From assembly GCA_949383255.1 (NCBI GenBank), contig CASJPF010000008.1:1-64000 (forward strand): DNA of 64,000 nucleotides. Reading direction: 5' to 3'. Made by a program: the position numbers and the translations under genes. Position 1 is the stretch's first letter; every line of letters starts with the position of its first letter. The notes below the pieces were generated by a model, which saw only the letters and a list, made by a program, of their open reading frames with translations, was not told the DNA's origin and made no database searches. This stretch comes from Lachnospiraceae bacterium (GTDB lineage Bacteria > Bacillota > Clostridia > Lachnospirales > Lachnospiraceae). Positions 38,020-47,287 of this stretch are shown here, in pieces.

Positions 38020-38054
38020 AAGGGCAGGCACAGCCAAAACTGTAACCTGCCCTT
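38020..38054 (-). terminator. terminator after the solute-binding protein gene
   Basis: AAGGGCAGG pairs with CCTGCCCTT, followed on the minus strand by ATTTTATC. It probably gives partial termination between importer and glycosidase genes. Confidence 0.7.
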
Positions 38055-38131
38055 ATCCAGTACAGCATTGCAGCTAACACAAATTGTCAAATTACTGCAC
38101 TTTACTTATCATACATCAAATCAAACGACAA

Positions 38132-39784
38132 CTACTCAATAATATTTGTAATACCGCGAATCTCAAGGTATTTGGAAAGTCCAAGGCCTTCAAATCCGTC
38201 TTTGTAAGCCTGCCAAGCCGCATCATCATCCACATCCTGCTCACCAGAGATAAACAATGCCTGCTGCTGTCTAAAATAATCGTCAATTGCAGTCTTATAC
38301 TCAGAATAAATTTCAACAGAATCCTGATCGACCCAAATTGACTCTACAACGTCCTTGGTCAAATATGGCTCATAAAATGTTTCAACTGCTTTCTTCTCAT
38401 CATAAAGTGGCTTATCTTCAACTGGCTTCCATCCAATTGGTGTATATTTTGGCAAAGACTGTGGCCACAGATTAGACCAGCTAACCTTTTCCTGTGTCTC
38501 AGCATCCAGAGTCTTTATATCGATTCTGCGATATGCATACTCATCTCCGCCCTCTTCTTTAAAGCATACAAGACCTACAGGTCCTACAGTACAACCAATA
38601 CCATTTTCAAACGCAAACGCATTGTCAAACCATCTTGCAATAATCTCAGGATGCTCTGCATTATCTGTGATAACTGCCTGTGTTCTGTAAACAGAGTTTC
38701 CAAGTGTCGCTCTTAACCACTTTCCACCTTTGTCTGCATTTAGAACAGGAAGGGGATCATATGGGGGTTTCTCCTCTGTCTGCTCAATTCCTGAAAATTC
38801 ATTGGAACCATATGCAATGGATACACCATACATATCTCTATTGCCTTTTCCTTCCCATGTTGCAGAATCCTGTGTAAAGATTTCTGTGTCAATCAGTCCC
38901 TGCTCATACAGTTTGTTGAGCCAGCTCAAGCACTCTCTATACTGTGAACTAATACCTGCGTAGGCATTCTCACCATCCACAACTGTAATCGCCTCTTTTG
39001 ACATAGGCATACCAAAGTATCCTGCCATCGCTTCCAAAGATTTATTATTTGGATCAGTTGAGAATGGAATTTCATCATTCGGGTCACCATTTCCGTTTGC
39101 GTCCTGCGCTTTAAATGCCTTCAAAACTTCCTCAAATTCATCTGTGGTAGTTGGCATCTCCATATTGACATTCTCCAACCACTTGCTGTTAATATAGGGA
39201 GTATAGTTTACTGTGGTATCGCCACATACATAAGGAATCGAGTAAATATGGCCATCTGGTGCAGTCATCTTCTCTCGCACACCGGGAAGATCCAAAATTG
39301 CAGAGATATTTGGACAATACTGCTCAAAAATATCCTCAAGTGGAATAAACACGCCCTGCTCCACACCGTAGGTAAGAATCATCGAGTCAGACAAAGTCCA
39401 GCCGCCGAGCACATCTGCATAGGAACCTGAGTTTAATGCTAGATTCAACTTCTCTGTTGCGTTCTCATAAGCATTAATCTGCAATTCAACGTCCACATTG
39501 GTCTGTTTCTTAAGCTCATCTAACATATAGAACTCACCTGTAGCACTTGAGTCGTCACAGAAAATAGAAAAGCTGTATGTGCCCTCGTCTACAATTGGAA
39601 GTCCCTCTGCATACATAATGCCATCAACTTTTCCGTCTGCATCCACTTCCTTTGGTGCCGCAGTTGTTGTAGAATCGGAACTGTCCTTTTTGTTAGCACT
39701 GGTATCACCACTACCTCCGCAACCTGCAAGTGTTGTTCCACACACTGCTGTTATCAGCAACATTGCCACTAACTTTTTCTTCAT
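38132..39784 (-). CDS. sugar ABC transporter substrate-binding lipoprotein (LplA-like)
   Basis: A 550-residue extracellular solute-binding protein. It has a lipoprotein signal with lipobox TLAGC and Cys22, an Asp/Ser/Thr-rich linker, and a large binding fold with a calcium-like loop DANGNGDPNDEIPFSTDPNN. Length and following permeases fit the LplA/YtcQ class that binds oligosaccharides. It captures the glycan outside the membrane and passes it to the two permeases upstream in the operon. No ATPase gene is nearby; these systems commonly share MsmK-type ATPases. AAGGAGGATATAT precedes the ATG. Confidence 0.92.
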   Translation of the reverse strand: MKKKLVAMLLITAVCGTTLAGCGGSGDTSANKKDSSDSTTTAAPKEVDADGKVDGIMYAEGLPIVDEGTYSFSIFCDDSSATGEFYMLDELKKQTNVDVELQINAYENATEKLNLALNSGSYADVLGGWTLSDSMILTYGVEQGVFIPLEDIFEQYCPNISAILDLPGVREKMTAPDGHIYSIPYVCGDTTVNYTPYINSKWLENVNMEMPTTTDEFEEVLKAFKAQDANGNGDPNDEIPFSTDPNNKSLEAMAGYFGMPMSKEAITVVDGENAYAGISSQYRECLSWLNKLYEQGLIDTEIFTQDSATWEGKGNRDMYGVSIAYGSNEFSGIEQTEEKPPYDPLPVLNADKGGKWLRATLGNSVYRTQAVITDNAEHPEIIARWFDNAFAFENGIGCTVGPVGLVCFKEEGGDEYAYRRIDIKTLDAETQEKVSWSNLWPQSLPKYTPIGWKPVEDKPLYDEKKAVETFYEPYLTKDVVESIWVDQDSVEIYSEYKTAIDDYFRQQQALFISGEQDVDDDAAWQAYKDGFEGLGLSKYLEIRGITNIIE

Positions 39785-39819
39785 ATATATATCCTCCTTA
39801 TTATAAAATATTTCATATT

Positions 39820-40749
39820 CTAGCCTTTCACAGAACCAATCATAACACCTTTTACAAAATGCCGCTGGATAAACGGATACAATACCAGCACTGGAATACT
39901 ACTTATGATAATGAGCGAGTATTTCATAACCTCAATGAGTTCCTTCTTTTCATTGAGCGCTGCTCTTGCCTCTGCTGTTGTCGCCGCCTGTTGCAGTGCA
40001 GACTCATTTGTAATCAAAATACTTCTCAATACGAGCTGCAATGGATATTTATTCTGATCAGACAGATAGATCAAACCAGAAAAATATGAGTTCCAATGGC
40101 CTACACCATAATACAGAACCATAATTGCGGTAATCGCACCGGACAGTGGTAACGCAATCTGGAAGAAAAACCGTCCTTGTGTACAGCCATCAATCTCCGC
40201 CGCTTCATAAAGCTCCTCTGAAATATTGGTCTTAAAGAAAGTTCTCGCCACAATCATGTTATATACGCTTAGACATCCCGGAAGAATCAAAGCCCACATC
40301 GTATCAAGTAATTTTAAATTTTGTACTACTAAATATGTAGGAATCAAACCACCACTAAAGAACATGGTAATTACATAAAACATTGTAATAACTTTCTTGC
40401 CTGAAAATTTATCTCTTGAGAGCGCATACGCAGTGGGAAGTGTTACAGCTAAATTTACCAGCACACCACATACCGTGTACAACACAGAGTTTAAGAAGCT
40501 TCGCACAACCGAGTCATCCTTAAATACCTCTGCATATCCCTTTAGTGTAAAACCGATTGGGTGCCAAATTACTTGACCACCAGACACAGCTTTGGGATTG
40601 CTGACAGAAGAGATAATAACCCACCAGAGTGGATACGCGACAATCAAAAGCAAAATTGTTAAGATAATAAAGATGACTGTATCAAAAATCACATCTTCTT
40701 TGCAACGTTTGATTTTGGATTCAACTTCCACTTCTTTTTCTTTTTTCAT
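39820..40749 (-). CDS. sugar ABC transporter permease (LplC-like)
   Basis: A 309-residue integral membrane protein with about six spans, of the MalG/LplC group. The EAA loop that contacts the ATPase is EAAEIDGCTQGRFFFQIALP. The final segment RHFVKGVMIGSVKG is a hallmark of this group. It lies 14 bases after the partner permease and 35 before the binding protein. GGAGGG precedes the ATG. Confidence 0.93.
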   Translation of the reverse strand: MKKEKEVEVESKIKRCKEDVIFDTVIFIILTILLLIVAYPLWWVIISSVSNPKAVSGGQVIWHPIGFTLKGYAEVFKDDSVVRSFLNSVLYTVCGVLVNLAVTLPTAYALSRDKFSGKKVITMFYVITMFFSGGLIPTYLVVQNLKLLDTMWALILPGCLSVYNMIVARTFFKTNISEELYEAAEIDGCTQGRFFFQIALPLSGAITAIMVLYYGVGHWNSYFSGLIYLSDQNKYPLQLVLRSILITNESALQQAATTAEARAALNEKKELIEVMKYSLIIISSIPVLVLYPFIQRHFVKGVMIGSVKG

Positions 40750-40763
40750 GCTGCATCCCTCCT

Positions 40764-41720
40764 TTAGAATAGGCTTGTTCCGGACATCTTATCCGCAATC
40801 TTGTTGACAATTATCAGCATGACCATATTAATCAAAGTATTAAACAGACCTATCGCCGAAGAGTAGGACATATTGTTATCGATCAAACCGACTTTATACA
40901 CGTAGGTAGAAATAATTTCCGATACAGAAAGGTTCAGGTCATTCTGCAAAGCATATGCCTTCTCAAAGCCAATAGACAAAATGCTGCCGCAACTTAAAAT
41001 GAGCTGAATTGTCGCTGTTGGAAGAATAGACGGAAAATCAATATAACGAATAATTTGGAATTTCGTCGCACCGTCACATTTTGCTGCCTCATGTAACTCT
41101 GGACTGATCCCAGACAATGCAGCAAAGTAAATAACGGAACTCCACCCCATGCCTTGCCAAATACCGGACCATACATACAGATGTCGCCAATATTCCTTCT
41201 TCGCCATAAAGTTGACTGCATCACCGCCGAACATCTTAATCACTGTATTAATAATACCAACGCTCGGAGACAGAAACAGAATCAACATACCACACATAAC
41301 AATGGTGGAAATAAAGTTGGGTGCATATGTAACGGTCTGGATGACTTTTCGGTAGCGTTTGTGCCGAAATGCATTCAGCATCAAAGCCAAAATAATCGGA
41401 ATTGGAAATGAAACCAGCAGACCATATAGACTCAAAATCAGTGTGTTTGTGATTGTGCGTCCAAAATACGGAGATTCTATAAATCGCTGAAAGTAACGCA
41501 GACCCACCCAAGGACTTCCCCAAATTCCTTGCTTCGCATTAAAACGCCGAAATGCAATCTGCACACCATACATTGGAATATAGCTGAAAATAAATGTCAG
41601 AATAATTCCTGGCACACAGAACATATAGAGAGACGCATCTTTCTTAATCGTCTCAACGAGACTGCGCTTTTTGGTTGGAATAGCTGGTTGATTTAAACTT
41701 TTGGTTGTTTTGGTTTTCAA
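40764..41720 (-). CDS. sugar ABC transporter permease (LplB-like)
   Basis: About 318 residues with six membrane spans, MalF/LplB group. The first span follows KKDASLYMFCVPGIILTFIF, and the EAA loop is HEAAKCDGATKFQIIRYIDF. The open frame starts at 41753, but AGGGGTGATTAT directly precedes TTG 41720, which I take as the start. It is the first gene of the importer operon; a LacI-like operator and TATAAT box lie upstream. Confidence 0.92.
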   Translation of the reverse strand: MKTKTTKSLNQPAIPTKKRSLVETIKKDASLYMFCVPGIILTFIFSYIPMYGVQIAFRRFNAKQGIWGSPWVGLRYFQRFIESPYFGRTITNTLILSLYGLLVSFPIPIILALMLNAFRHKRYRKVIQTVTYAPNFISTIVMCGMLILFLSPSVGIINTVIKMFGGDAVNFMAKKEYWRHLYVWSGIWQGMGWSSVIYFAALSGISPELHEAAKCDGATKFQIIRYIDFPSILPTATIQLILSCGSILSIGFEKAYALQNDLNLSVSEIISTYVYKVGLIDNNMSYSSAIGLFNTLINMVMLIIVNKIADKMSGTSLF

Positions 41721-41782
41721 ATAATCACCCCTCTGCTCTTTAAAGCGTAACACTAAGTTACTTTTGTTAATAGTTTCATGTT

Positions 41783-41796
41783 GACAAACGTTTATC
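41783..41796 (-). promoter_or_regulatory. LacI-type operator before the importer operon
   Basis: GACAAACGTTTATC has a central CG and near-perfect symmetry (GAxAAAC/GTTTxTC). It lies about 60 bases before the TTG start and just downstream of a TATAAT box on the minus strand (41813-41808), where a bound repressor would block transcription. Confidence 0.5.
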
Positions 41797-41911
41797 TCAT
41801 TTTTATTATTATACTATAAAATATTAACTTTTGGAAGCATTTTTTTGTATTTTTTTAGTCTTTTTTTATAGCATTTTTTTCATCTATTTATTATTTCGGA
41901 AAAAATCACTA

Positions 41912-41950
41912 AAAAATAGCGGTCTTTTCTGTCAAAAGACCGCTATTTTT
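41912..41950 (-). terminator. terminator after the aminopeptidase gene
   Basis: AAAAATAGCGGTCTTTT (41912-41928) pairs perfectly, 17 of 17, with AAAAGACCGCTATTTTT (41934-41950). It lies 25 bases after the stop codon. Confidence 0.9.
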
Positions 41951-41974
41951 AATTTACATTACTCTATACAAATA

Positions 41975-43402
41975 TTAACAGCACAGCGCATACATTGTAG
42001 AAGCGCCTGCTCCAGTACCGCCATAGGCGTAGAATGCAGGGGAATTTTCAGAGTCATAAGACTCCGCAGTACCCGCAATATCCAGATGAATCCACTGACG
42101 CCCCTCTGCAAACACACGGATAAACAACCCTGCTGTAATCGTGCCACAAGTGTCCCCACCTGTATTTTTAACATCTGCCCACTTGCTTTCAATCATGCGC
42201 TCATGTGCCTTATAAAACGGAAGTCGCACATAATGCTCGCCGGAAATATGCTGTGCACGTACAAACTCCTCGTAGAATTCCTCACCATCTGCCAACATAG
42301 GAGCCATCTGTTTGCCAAAAGTTGTTCCTGCTGCCCCAGTCAGTGTCGCAATGTCCAATACACGCTGCGCCTGCTCATGTCGAACTGCAAATGCCACTGC
42401 ATCCGCCAGTATCAGACGCCCCTCTGCATCGGTATTTAATATCTCAATTGTCTTGCCACTGTAAGAAGAAATCACATCCCCTGGAAGCATGGCATCCGAT
42501 GAGATACGATTCTCACACATAGGAATCACTGCCACCGTGTTTTTCGTACCGCCAGCCTTTGCCAGCGTGTACATGGCAGCAATTACAGCGGCAGACCCCG
42601 CCATATCCCCCTTGATTCCCTCCATAGAACCTGACGCCTTTACACAATAACCGCCTGTATCCACAGTGACGCCCTTACCAACGAGCGCAGTAATCACACC
42701 GTCTTTCTGCGGCAAATAACGAATCACCGTCAGACATGGCTCGTAGCTGCTGCCCTTTCCCACTGTCAAAAGCGCCTCCATGCCAAGTTCTACAAGCGCC
42801 GCCCGGTCGTAGATTTCTACCTGTGCGGGCAACTCTTTAAAAAGCTCTTTCACCCGCCTTGCATACTCCATAGGACGAAGTAAATTTGACGGGCTGTTTA
42901 CAGCATCACGCGCAAAATAAATTCCTTCTGCAAACGCCTTTTTTTCGTTCAATATGCGCGCATTCTCTGCGTCTGACATGACACCGCACAACACAATCTC
43001 ACGCATTGTACCAGACGTGTCTGGATTCGACTTGTATTTTGCAGGCTCATAGCACGCAAGTAACAATCCCTCAAATGCTGCGCCTATAAGCTCTCGCTCC
43101 TTTCCTGCAAGCTCCTCCGCCACTTGGTCAGATGTCAGAAGCGGAATCGTCAGCGTGTCCGTATATGCTTTTGATGCGTTAACCGCCTTCGCATAAACAT
43201 TCTTAACTTCCATCCAGTCTGCCACACCATCACCAACTCCAACCATCAGGCAAAAATTACCGCCAACTGCCGGAATGATACAGGTCTGTAAGTAATCGCC
43301 CTCAAAAAACTTACCATAGTTTTTTGCCTTTGCCTGCTCTTTCGTAAAAAACTGTATTTGTAACTGCTTTGGAACAGTCTCTTTCATTATAATATTTACC
43401 AT
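41975..43402 (-). CDS. leucyl aminopeptidase, M17
   Basis: A 475-residue M17 aminopeptidase releasing N-terminal residues from peptides in the cytoplasm. The two-metal site shows VGKGVTVDTGGYCVK and NTDAEGRLILADA. The metal ligands in these motifs are intact, and the GSAAVIAAMYTLAKAG helix is also typical. A GGAGG site six bases before ATG 43402 fixes the start. It is last in the transglutaminase-GH18-CBM9-GH29 cluster, which is unusual for a housekeeping peptidase and suggests it digests peptides released from glycopeptides (inference). Confidence 0.93.
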   Translation of the reverse strand: MVNIIMKETVPKQLQIQFFTKEQAKAKNYGKFFEGDYLQTCIIPAVGGNFCLMVGVGDGVADWMEVKNVYAKAVNASKAYTDTLTIPLLTSDQVAEELAGKERELIGAAFEGLLLACYEPAKYKSNPDTSGTMREIVLCGVMSDAENARILNEKKAFAEGIYFARDAVNSPSNLLRPMEYARRVKELFKELPAQVEIYDRAALVELGMEALLTVGKGSSYEPCLTVIRYLPQKDGVITALVGKGVTVDTGGYCVKASGSMEGIKGDMAGSAAVIAAMYTLAKAGGTKNTVAVIPMCENRISSDAMLPGDVISSYSGKTIEILNTDAEGRLILADAVAFAVRHEQAQRVLDIATLTGAAGTTFGKQMAPMLADGEEFYEEFVRAQHISGEHYVRLPFYKAHERMIESKWADVKNTGGDTCGTITAGLFIRVFAEGRQWIHLDIAGTAESYDSENSPAFYAYGGTGAGASTMYALCC

Positions 43403-43518
43403 AATAATCCTCCACTCAAACTAATACAGCATTGCTTAAATAATGATGAATACAGCACCTACCATTTGCACCAACACTGCGTTGTCGTCAGTCAACAATG
43501 CCACCGTGCAACACTGTA

Positions 43519-44952
43519 CTAGCACAGACAAAATACCCTTCCAATTGGCGCCTTGTCACCTATCCACGGCTCTGCCGTAACAAGATAACCACCATTCTTG
43601 CACTCAAAAGGAAGCACCGCACCTGTATCCAGCGCCGTAATCTGCTGCACACTGCCCTCGTAGGGAATCCAGACTGTCTCAGAAACCACGTCTGTCTCAG
43701 CTCCAAATGTCTGAATCGCGTAAACCACTTGTTCTTTTTGTGTAAAGCCAATTCCGTCTTTTTTGTATGGAGCACATGGCCGTGTACCATAAATCGCATC
43801 ACCATATACATTCATCCACTCGCCAATTCCGCGCAGGCTTTCCACTGCCCCCCTTGGAAGACGCCCATCTGGTTGCGGTCCCACATTCAGCGCAAGGTTG
43901 CCACCCTTCACCACAATATCTACCAACAGACAAATAACTTCTCGTGGTGTCTTATAGGTGTCCTCATACACAAAGGAAAACGAAGTTCCAAGTGTGATGC
44001 AGCTCTCCCACGGAATATCCAACGGTTCGTCAGGCACGCACTGTTCTGGCGTGACATAATTCTCATACACACCACCCACTGTCCTATCGGCACAAAGCAT
44101 TCCTGGCTGAAACTTTCTTACTCGTTCAATCACTTCACCCAAACGAATATCTTGCCCGTTTTGCGCACACACCCAGCCTGCATCAAACCACATTCCGTCA
44201 ATCTGCCCATATCTACTGCCCAACTCCAGAATCTGGTTCTGTGTAAATGTAACAAAGCGCTCCCATTCCTCTGGTTTTTCCGCTGGATTATAAGATGGTC
44301 CCCTGTGTTGATAACTTCCTCTCTCAAAATTCTCACTCCAATAGCTGTCCACATGCCAATCCGCCTTTGAAAAGTATGTAATAATGCCTAAATCACGCTT
44401 GCGGAAAGACTCAAATAAATGTGCGCAAATATCTGCATAATGGTTGGTATGAAACGGACAATCTGGCGCTGTTACCTTATAGTCAGAATATTTGCTGTCC
44501 CACATACAGAAGCCATCGTGGTGCTTTGTTGTAAACAACAAATATTTTGTACCTGCTGCCTTCGCAATATCCGCCCATTTCTCTGGCTCAAAACGAATTG
44601 GATTAAAGGTTTTGTTTAAATCAAAATACTGTTTCTTGAACGCTTCTCCTGTCACTTCCCAGTCAATACAATGTCTTGACCAGCAAGCATCTGCGTCTGA
44701 GAGCGCCCACGACTCCACAATGCCAAGCTGACTATAAGCACCCCAGTGCATCATCAATCCGAGCTTTTGATCACGAAACCACTCAATCTTTTGCAGCACT
44801 TTGGGATCTTTGGTCCATACATAGCGGTCCTTTGTGCTGTAGTTATGAACACCATTTTCCACAATCTCCTTCTCCGGTTCCTGCTCACCGTTCTGCTCTG
44901 TACCAGAGAGTGTTTCCTCCATATCCACTTCTTTCTTTAAAGCTTCCATATC
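43519..44952 (-). CDS. GH29 alpha-L-fucosidase 2, cytoplasmic
   Basis: About 477 residues. A charged N-terminal extension is followed by the GH29 barrel (IEWFRDQKLGLMMHWGAYS), TTKHHDGFCMWDS, and nucleophile Asp264 in GMWFDAGW (numbering from 44973). It is only distantly similar to fucosidase 1, so probably has another linkage preference. ATG 44952 follows AAAGGA and is the likelier start. No signal peptide. It lies between the CBM9-like gene and the aminopeptidase. Confidence 0.9.
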   Translation of the reverse strand, partial: DMEALKKEVDMEETLSGTEQNGEQEPEKEIVENGVHNYSTKDRYVWTKDPKVLQKIEWFRDQKLGLMMHWGAYSQLGIVESWALSDADACWSRHCIDWEVTGEAFKKQYFDLNKTFNPIRFEPEKWADIAKAAGTKYLLFTTKHHDGFCMWDSKYSDYKVTAPDCPFHTNHYADICAHLFESFRKRDLGIITYFSKADWHVDSYWSENFERGSYQHRGPSYNPAEKPEEWERFVTFTQNQILELGSRYGQIDGMWFDAGWVCAQNGQDIRLGEVIERVRKFQPGMLCADRTVGGVYENYVTPEQCVPDEPLDIPWESCITLGTSFSFVYEDTYKTPREVICLLVDIVVKGGNLALNVGPQPDGRLPRGAVESLRGIGEWMNVYGDAIYGTRPCAPYKKDGIGFTQKEQVVYAIQTFGAETDVVSETVWIPYEGSVQQITALDTGAVLPFECKNGGYLVTAEPWIGDKAPIGRVFCLC

Positions 44953-44988
44953 TATAATCCTTTCTGAAATCATTCTATCATTTTATTT

Positions 44989-45114
44989 CAAGAATGCCAT
45001 CGGCATTCTTGCTGCGGTGTACGAATCAGCTCTGCTAACAGATTACAGATTCGCACGCCTGCAATCCTACTGGAAGCTTATCTCAGTTGGAAATTGTACT
45101 CCCACTAAGATAAA
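44989..45114. repeat. three-hairpin intergenic structure
   Basis: Successive stems: CAAGAATGCC/GGCATTCTTG (44989-45011), CGGTGTACGAATC with GATTCGCACGCC (45015-45056, wobble-compensated), and TTATCTCAGT with ACTAAGATAA (45078-45114). It fills the gap between CBM9-like and GH29 genes. A GCACGCCTGCAAT string recurs at 53031-53043. It may be another small repeat family or a processing structure. Confidence 0.5.
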
Positions 45115-45190
45115 ATTGTATTTTACTCACCACTTATAAAAGTGGGAAGATTCTCTGACTGAGGTAAAATCTATGCGATTGTACACATTG

Positions 45191-46210
45191 TTAATTCTTC
45201 TCATACACATAAGCTCTGCCATCTCCCTGTACAGCAAGTTGACGTTTTTTGTCTTTGCTGTCACACCAAATTTCAAAAGTGTGGCATGTCGCTGCGTAAG
45301 ATGGATTAATCGTATAATCTTTTCCGTCCATAAAGGAAGACAAGTTTTCTGGAAAATGACCATTTTCATCATAATAGCAGTTCACATCGTAATACAAGCG
45401 ACGCAGCTCCCACTTATCACGTTCATCCTGTGGAATCTCATACGTCTCTGTTCCGTCTGTAAAAAATACAAATCCCCACAATTCAGGATAATGAATATTT
45501 ACAACTCCGGTAGGCGCCCAGACCCAGTTGTCCTCAGGCAATGTATTTCCATTCGCGTCACAGCGCTTTACATAGGTGTTATCCTTTATGTCCACTTTCC
45601 ACTGTACGCGCGAAAAATTAACGCGGTAATACTCGCCAGGCTTCGGGCTTCTCTTTTCTTTTGCGCACTCGTTTACAGCAGAGAATGGAATTACCACTTC
45701 CACTGACCAACGCTGATTGTCCGCAGATGGGTCATTCAACGCACCATCAATATGTACCGCGCTTCTCATACCATGCAAATCAAATCCATTAAGTGGTTTG
45801 CCACCATCGCGATAAGTTTTGGTCAGGAACAAATCCCAGACTGTATTTTTAGCGTTCATCTCAAATTCATAATACTGGTGTGTATCTGAGTCTGGATCAA
45901 TAAAAATTTCAAAATCATTGTCCTGAAAAATTACGCTGTCGCGCTCTGTCAAATGTCCCCAAATTTCATTTCCCTCAAGCACCGCACCGACATAAAGATT
46001 ATTGTCATCCCATAGCATCTTGGCACGTGTCACAAAACGAGGCTTCTCCCGCTTGTCTCCCTCAATATCAACAAATGCATCTGTAAACTCCGCGTCCTCC
46101 CAAAATTCCTTATCCAAACGCCCATTCAACTCGAAAGCCTTTGTGGCACGCCTACAATAATATACGGGTGGGTTAAAGCTAATATCTGGTTTTGGTATTC
46201 TATAATCCAT
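45191..46210 (-). CDS. CBM9-like carbohydrate-binding protein without signal peptide
   Basis: A 339-residue protein whose residues ~25-240 follow the family 9 carbohydrate-binding/DOMON-like fold seen in many gut bacteria: FELNGRLDKEFWEDAEFTDAF, AKMLWDDNNLYVGAVLEGNEIWG, DNDFEIFIDPDSDTHQYYEFEMNA (given here in parts). Usually such domains are exported; here no signal peptide is present. It may hold a glycan inside the cell or be a non-hydrolytic partner. It lies 33 bases after GH18, so one operon. GGAGGG precedes the ATG. Confidence 0.78.
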   Translation of the reverse strand: MDYRIPKPDISFNPPVYYCRRATKAFELNGRLDKEFWEDAEFTDAFVDIEGDKREKPRFVTRAKMLWDDNNLYVGAVLEGNEIWGHLTERDSVIFQDNDFEIFIDPDSDTHQYYEFEMNAKNTVWDLFLTKTYRDGGKPLNGFDLHGMRSAVHIDGALNDPSADNQRWSVEVVIPFSAVNECAKEKRSPKPGEYYRVNFSRVQWKVDIKDNTYVKRCDANGNTLPEDNWVWAPTGVVNIHYPELWGFVFFTDGTETYEIPQDERDKWELRRLYYDVNCYYDENGHFPENLSSFMDGKDYTINPSYAATCHTFEIWCDSKDKKRQLAVQGDGRAYVYEKN

Positions 46211-46242
46211 AATATATCCCTCCTAAATTTTCAATCCTTCTC

Positions 46243-47259
46243 TTATTCCTTGTCAAGCTCCTTACGCATATGAGAAACTAGCGTGCGTGTGCCGTCATCC
46301 TCGTAAACCCAAAACATAATTCCGTAAAGCTTCTGCTCCTTGAGCCATGCAATCTTGCACGAAAGAGACTCTTCGTCGTCATAGCTAATAAACCGCTCCC
46401 CATTAAAAAGCCAAGGCGCCTTGGCTTCATCATCCCAGTAGCGAATATAGCCATTTTTATTAATAAAATCTGCCGTTAGCACATGGAATGGATGTCCTGG
46501 AACAGGACTTTTTGCATGTTGAATCAAACCATGATTTCGATCAGGAACACCTTCCCACTCCCTACTGTAAAATGCAGCGCCAATTACAATCTTGTCACGT
46601 GGCACGCCCGCCTCATGAAAAGTCCGCACAGCCTTCTCCACACAGGGGTCAAACAAATCTGTCTGGTCTGCGAACAGGCTGGTATGATGCCCTGTGAGCA
46701 CCTGAAAACTTCCGCGCAGATCATATGTCATAAGCTGTACATAATCAAGACAGGCTACCACCTTTTCCATCTGTGTATTCTTGAGATAATAAGTATCTCC
46801 TCCCGCCGCGATTGTTAGAAGATAACGCCCTGACTCCTCCTGCTCAAATGCCTTTCGGATCCTCTGCAACAGCAATGTGAAATTCTCCTTGTCCTCTGGC
46901 CTCGCGTCAATACCCGCAAAATCCATGCAAGGATACTCCCAATCCAGATCCACACCATCCAGCCCATACGTTTTCACTAGCGCCACGCAATCCTTCGCAA
47001 AAGTCTCCCTTCCTTCCAGCGTACTTGCCATATCAGAGAATCCGCCCGCACTCCATCCTCCAATGGACAATACCAGTTTCACCTCAGGATGAATTGTCCG
47101 AATCCTTTCAATCGCATCACAGCACTCAGGATGTTCCCACACAACACGCCCAGAAACTATATGGCCAAACGCAATGTTAATAACATCGAGTGCTCGAACG
47201 TCCTTCTCCAGCATATTTGCCAGTTCCTTTTCGCCTACGTACCCTATCAAACGATTCAT
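46243..47259 (-). CDS. GH18 glycosidase, cytoplasmic
   Basis: A 338-residue GH18 barrel. The catalytic motif is DGVDLDWEYP (residues 101-110) with acid Glu108. LVLSIGGWSAGGF is the second family motif, and YDLRGSF and GIMFWVYEDDG the substrate loop and final strand. Without signal peptide it must act inside, on imported chitobiose-containing glycans or chitin oligomers. Endo-beta-N-acetylglucosaminidases also belong to GH18, so a second N-glycan core-cleaving role is possible. GGAGG precedes the ATG. Confidence 0.9.
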   Translation of the reverse strand: MNRLIGYVGEKELANMLEKDVRALDVINIAFGHIVSGRVVWEHPECCDAIERIRTIHPEVKLVLSIGGWSAGGFSDMASTLEGRETFAKDCVALVKTYGLDGVDLDWEYPCMDFAGIDARPEDKENFTLLLQRIRKAFEQEESGRYLLTIAAGGDTYYLKNTQMEKVVACLDYVQLMTYDLRGSFQVLTGHHTSLFADQTDLFDPCVEKAVRTFHEAGVPRDKIVIGAAFYSREWEGVPDRNHGLIQHAKSPVPGHPFHVLTADFINKNGYIRYWDDEAKAPWLFNGERFISYDDEESLSCKIAWLKEQKLYGIMFWVYEDDGTRTLVSHMRKELDKE

Positions 47260-47287
47260 GCTTATTACCTCCTTTTTCTTCTTTAAA

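Noticed and set aside
41783-41796. CcpA cre site
   Set aside because: Only the centre AAACGTTT fits; the outer TG and CA positions of the cre consensus are absent, so a LacI paralogue is likelier.
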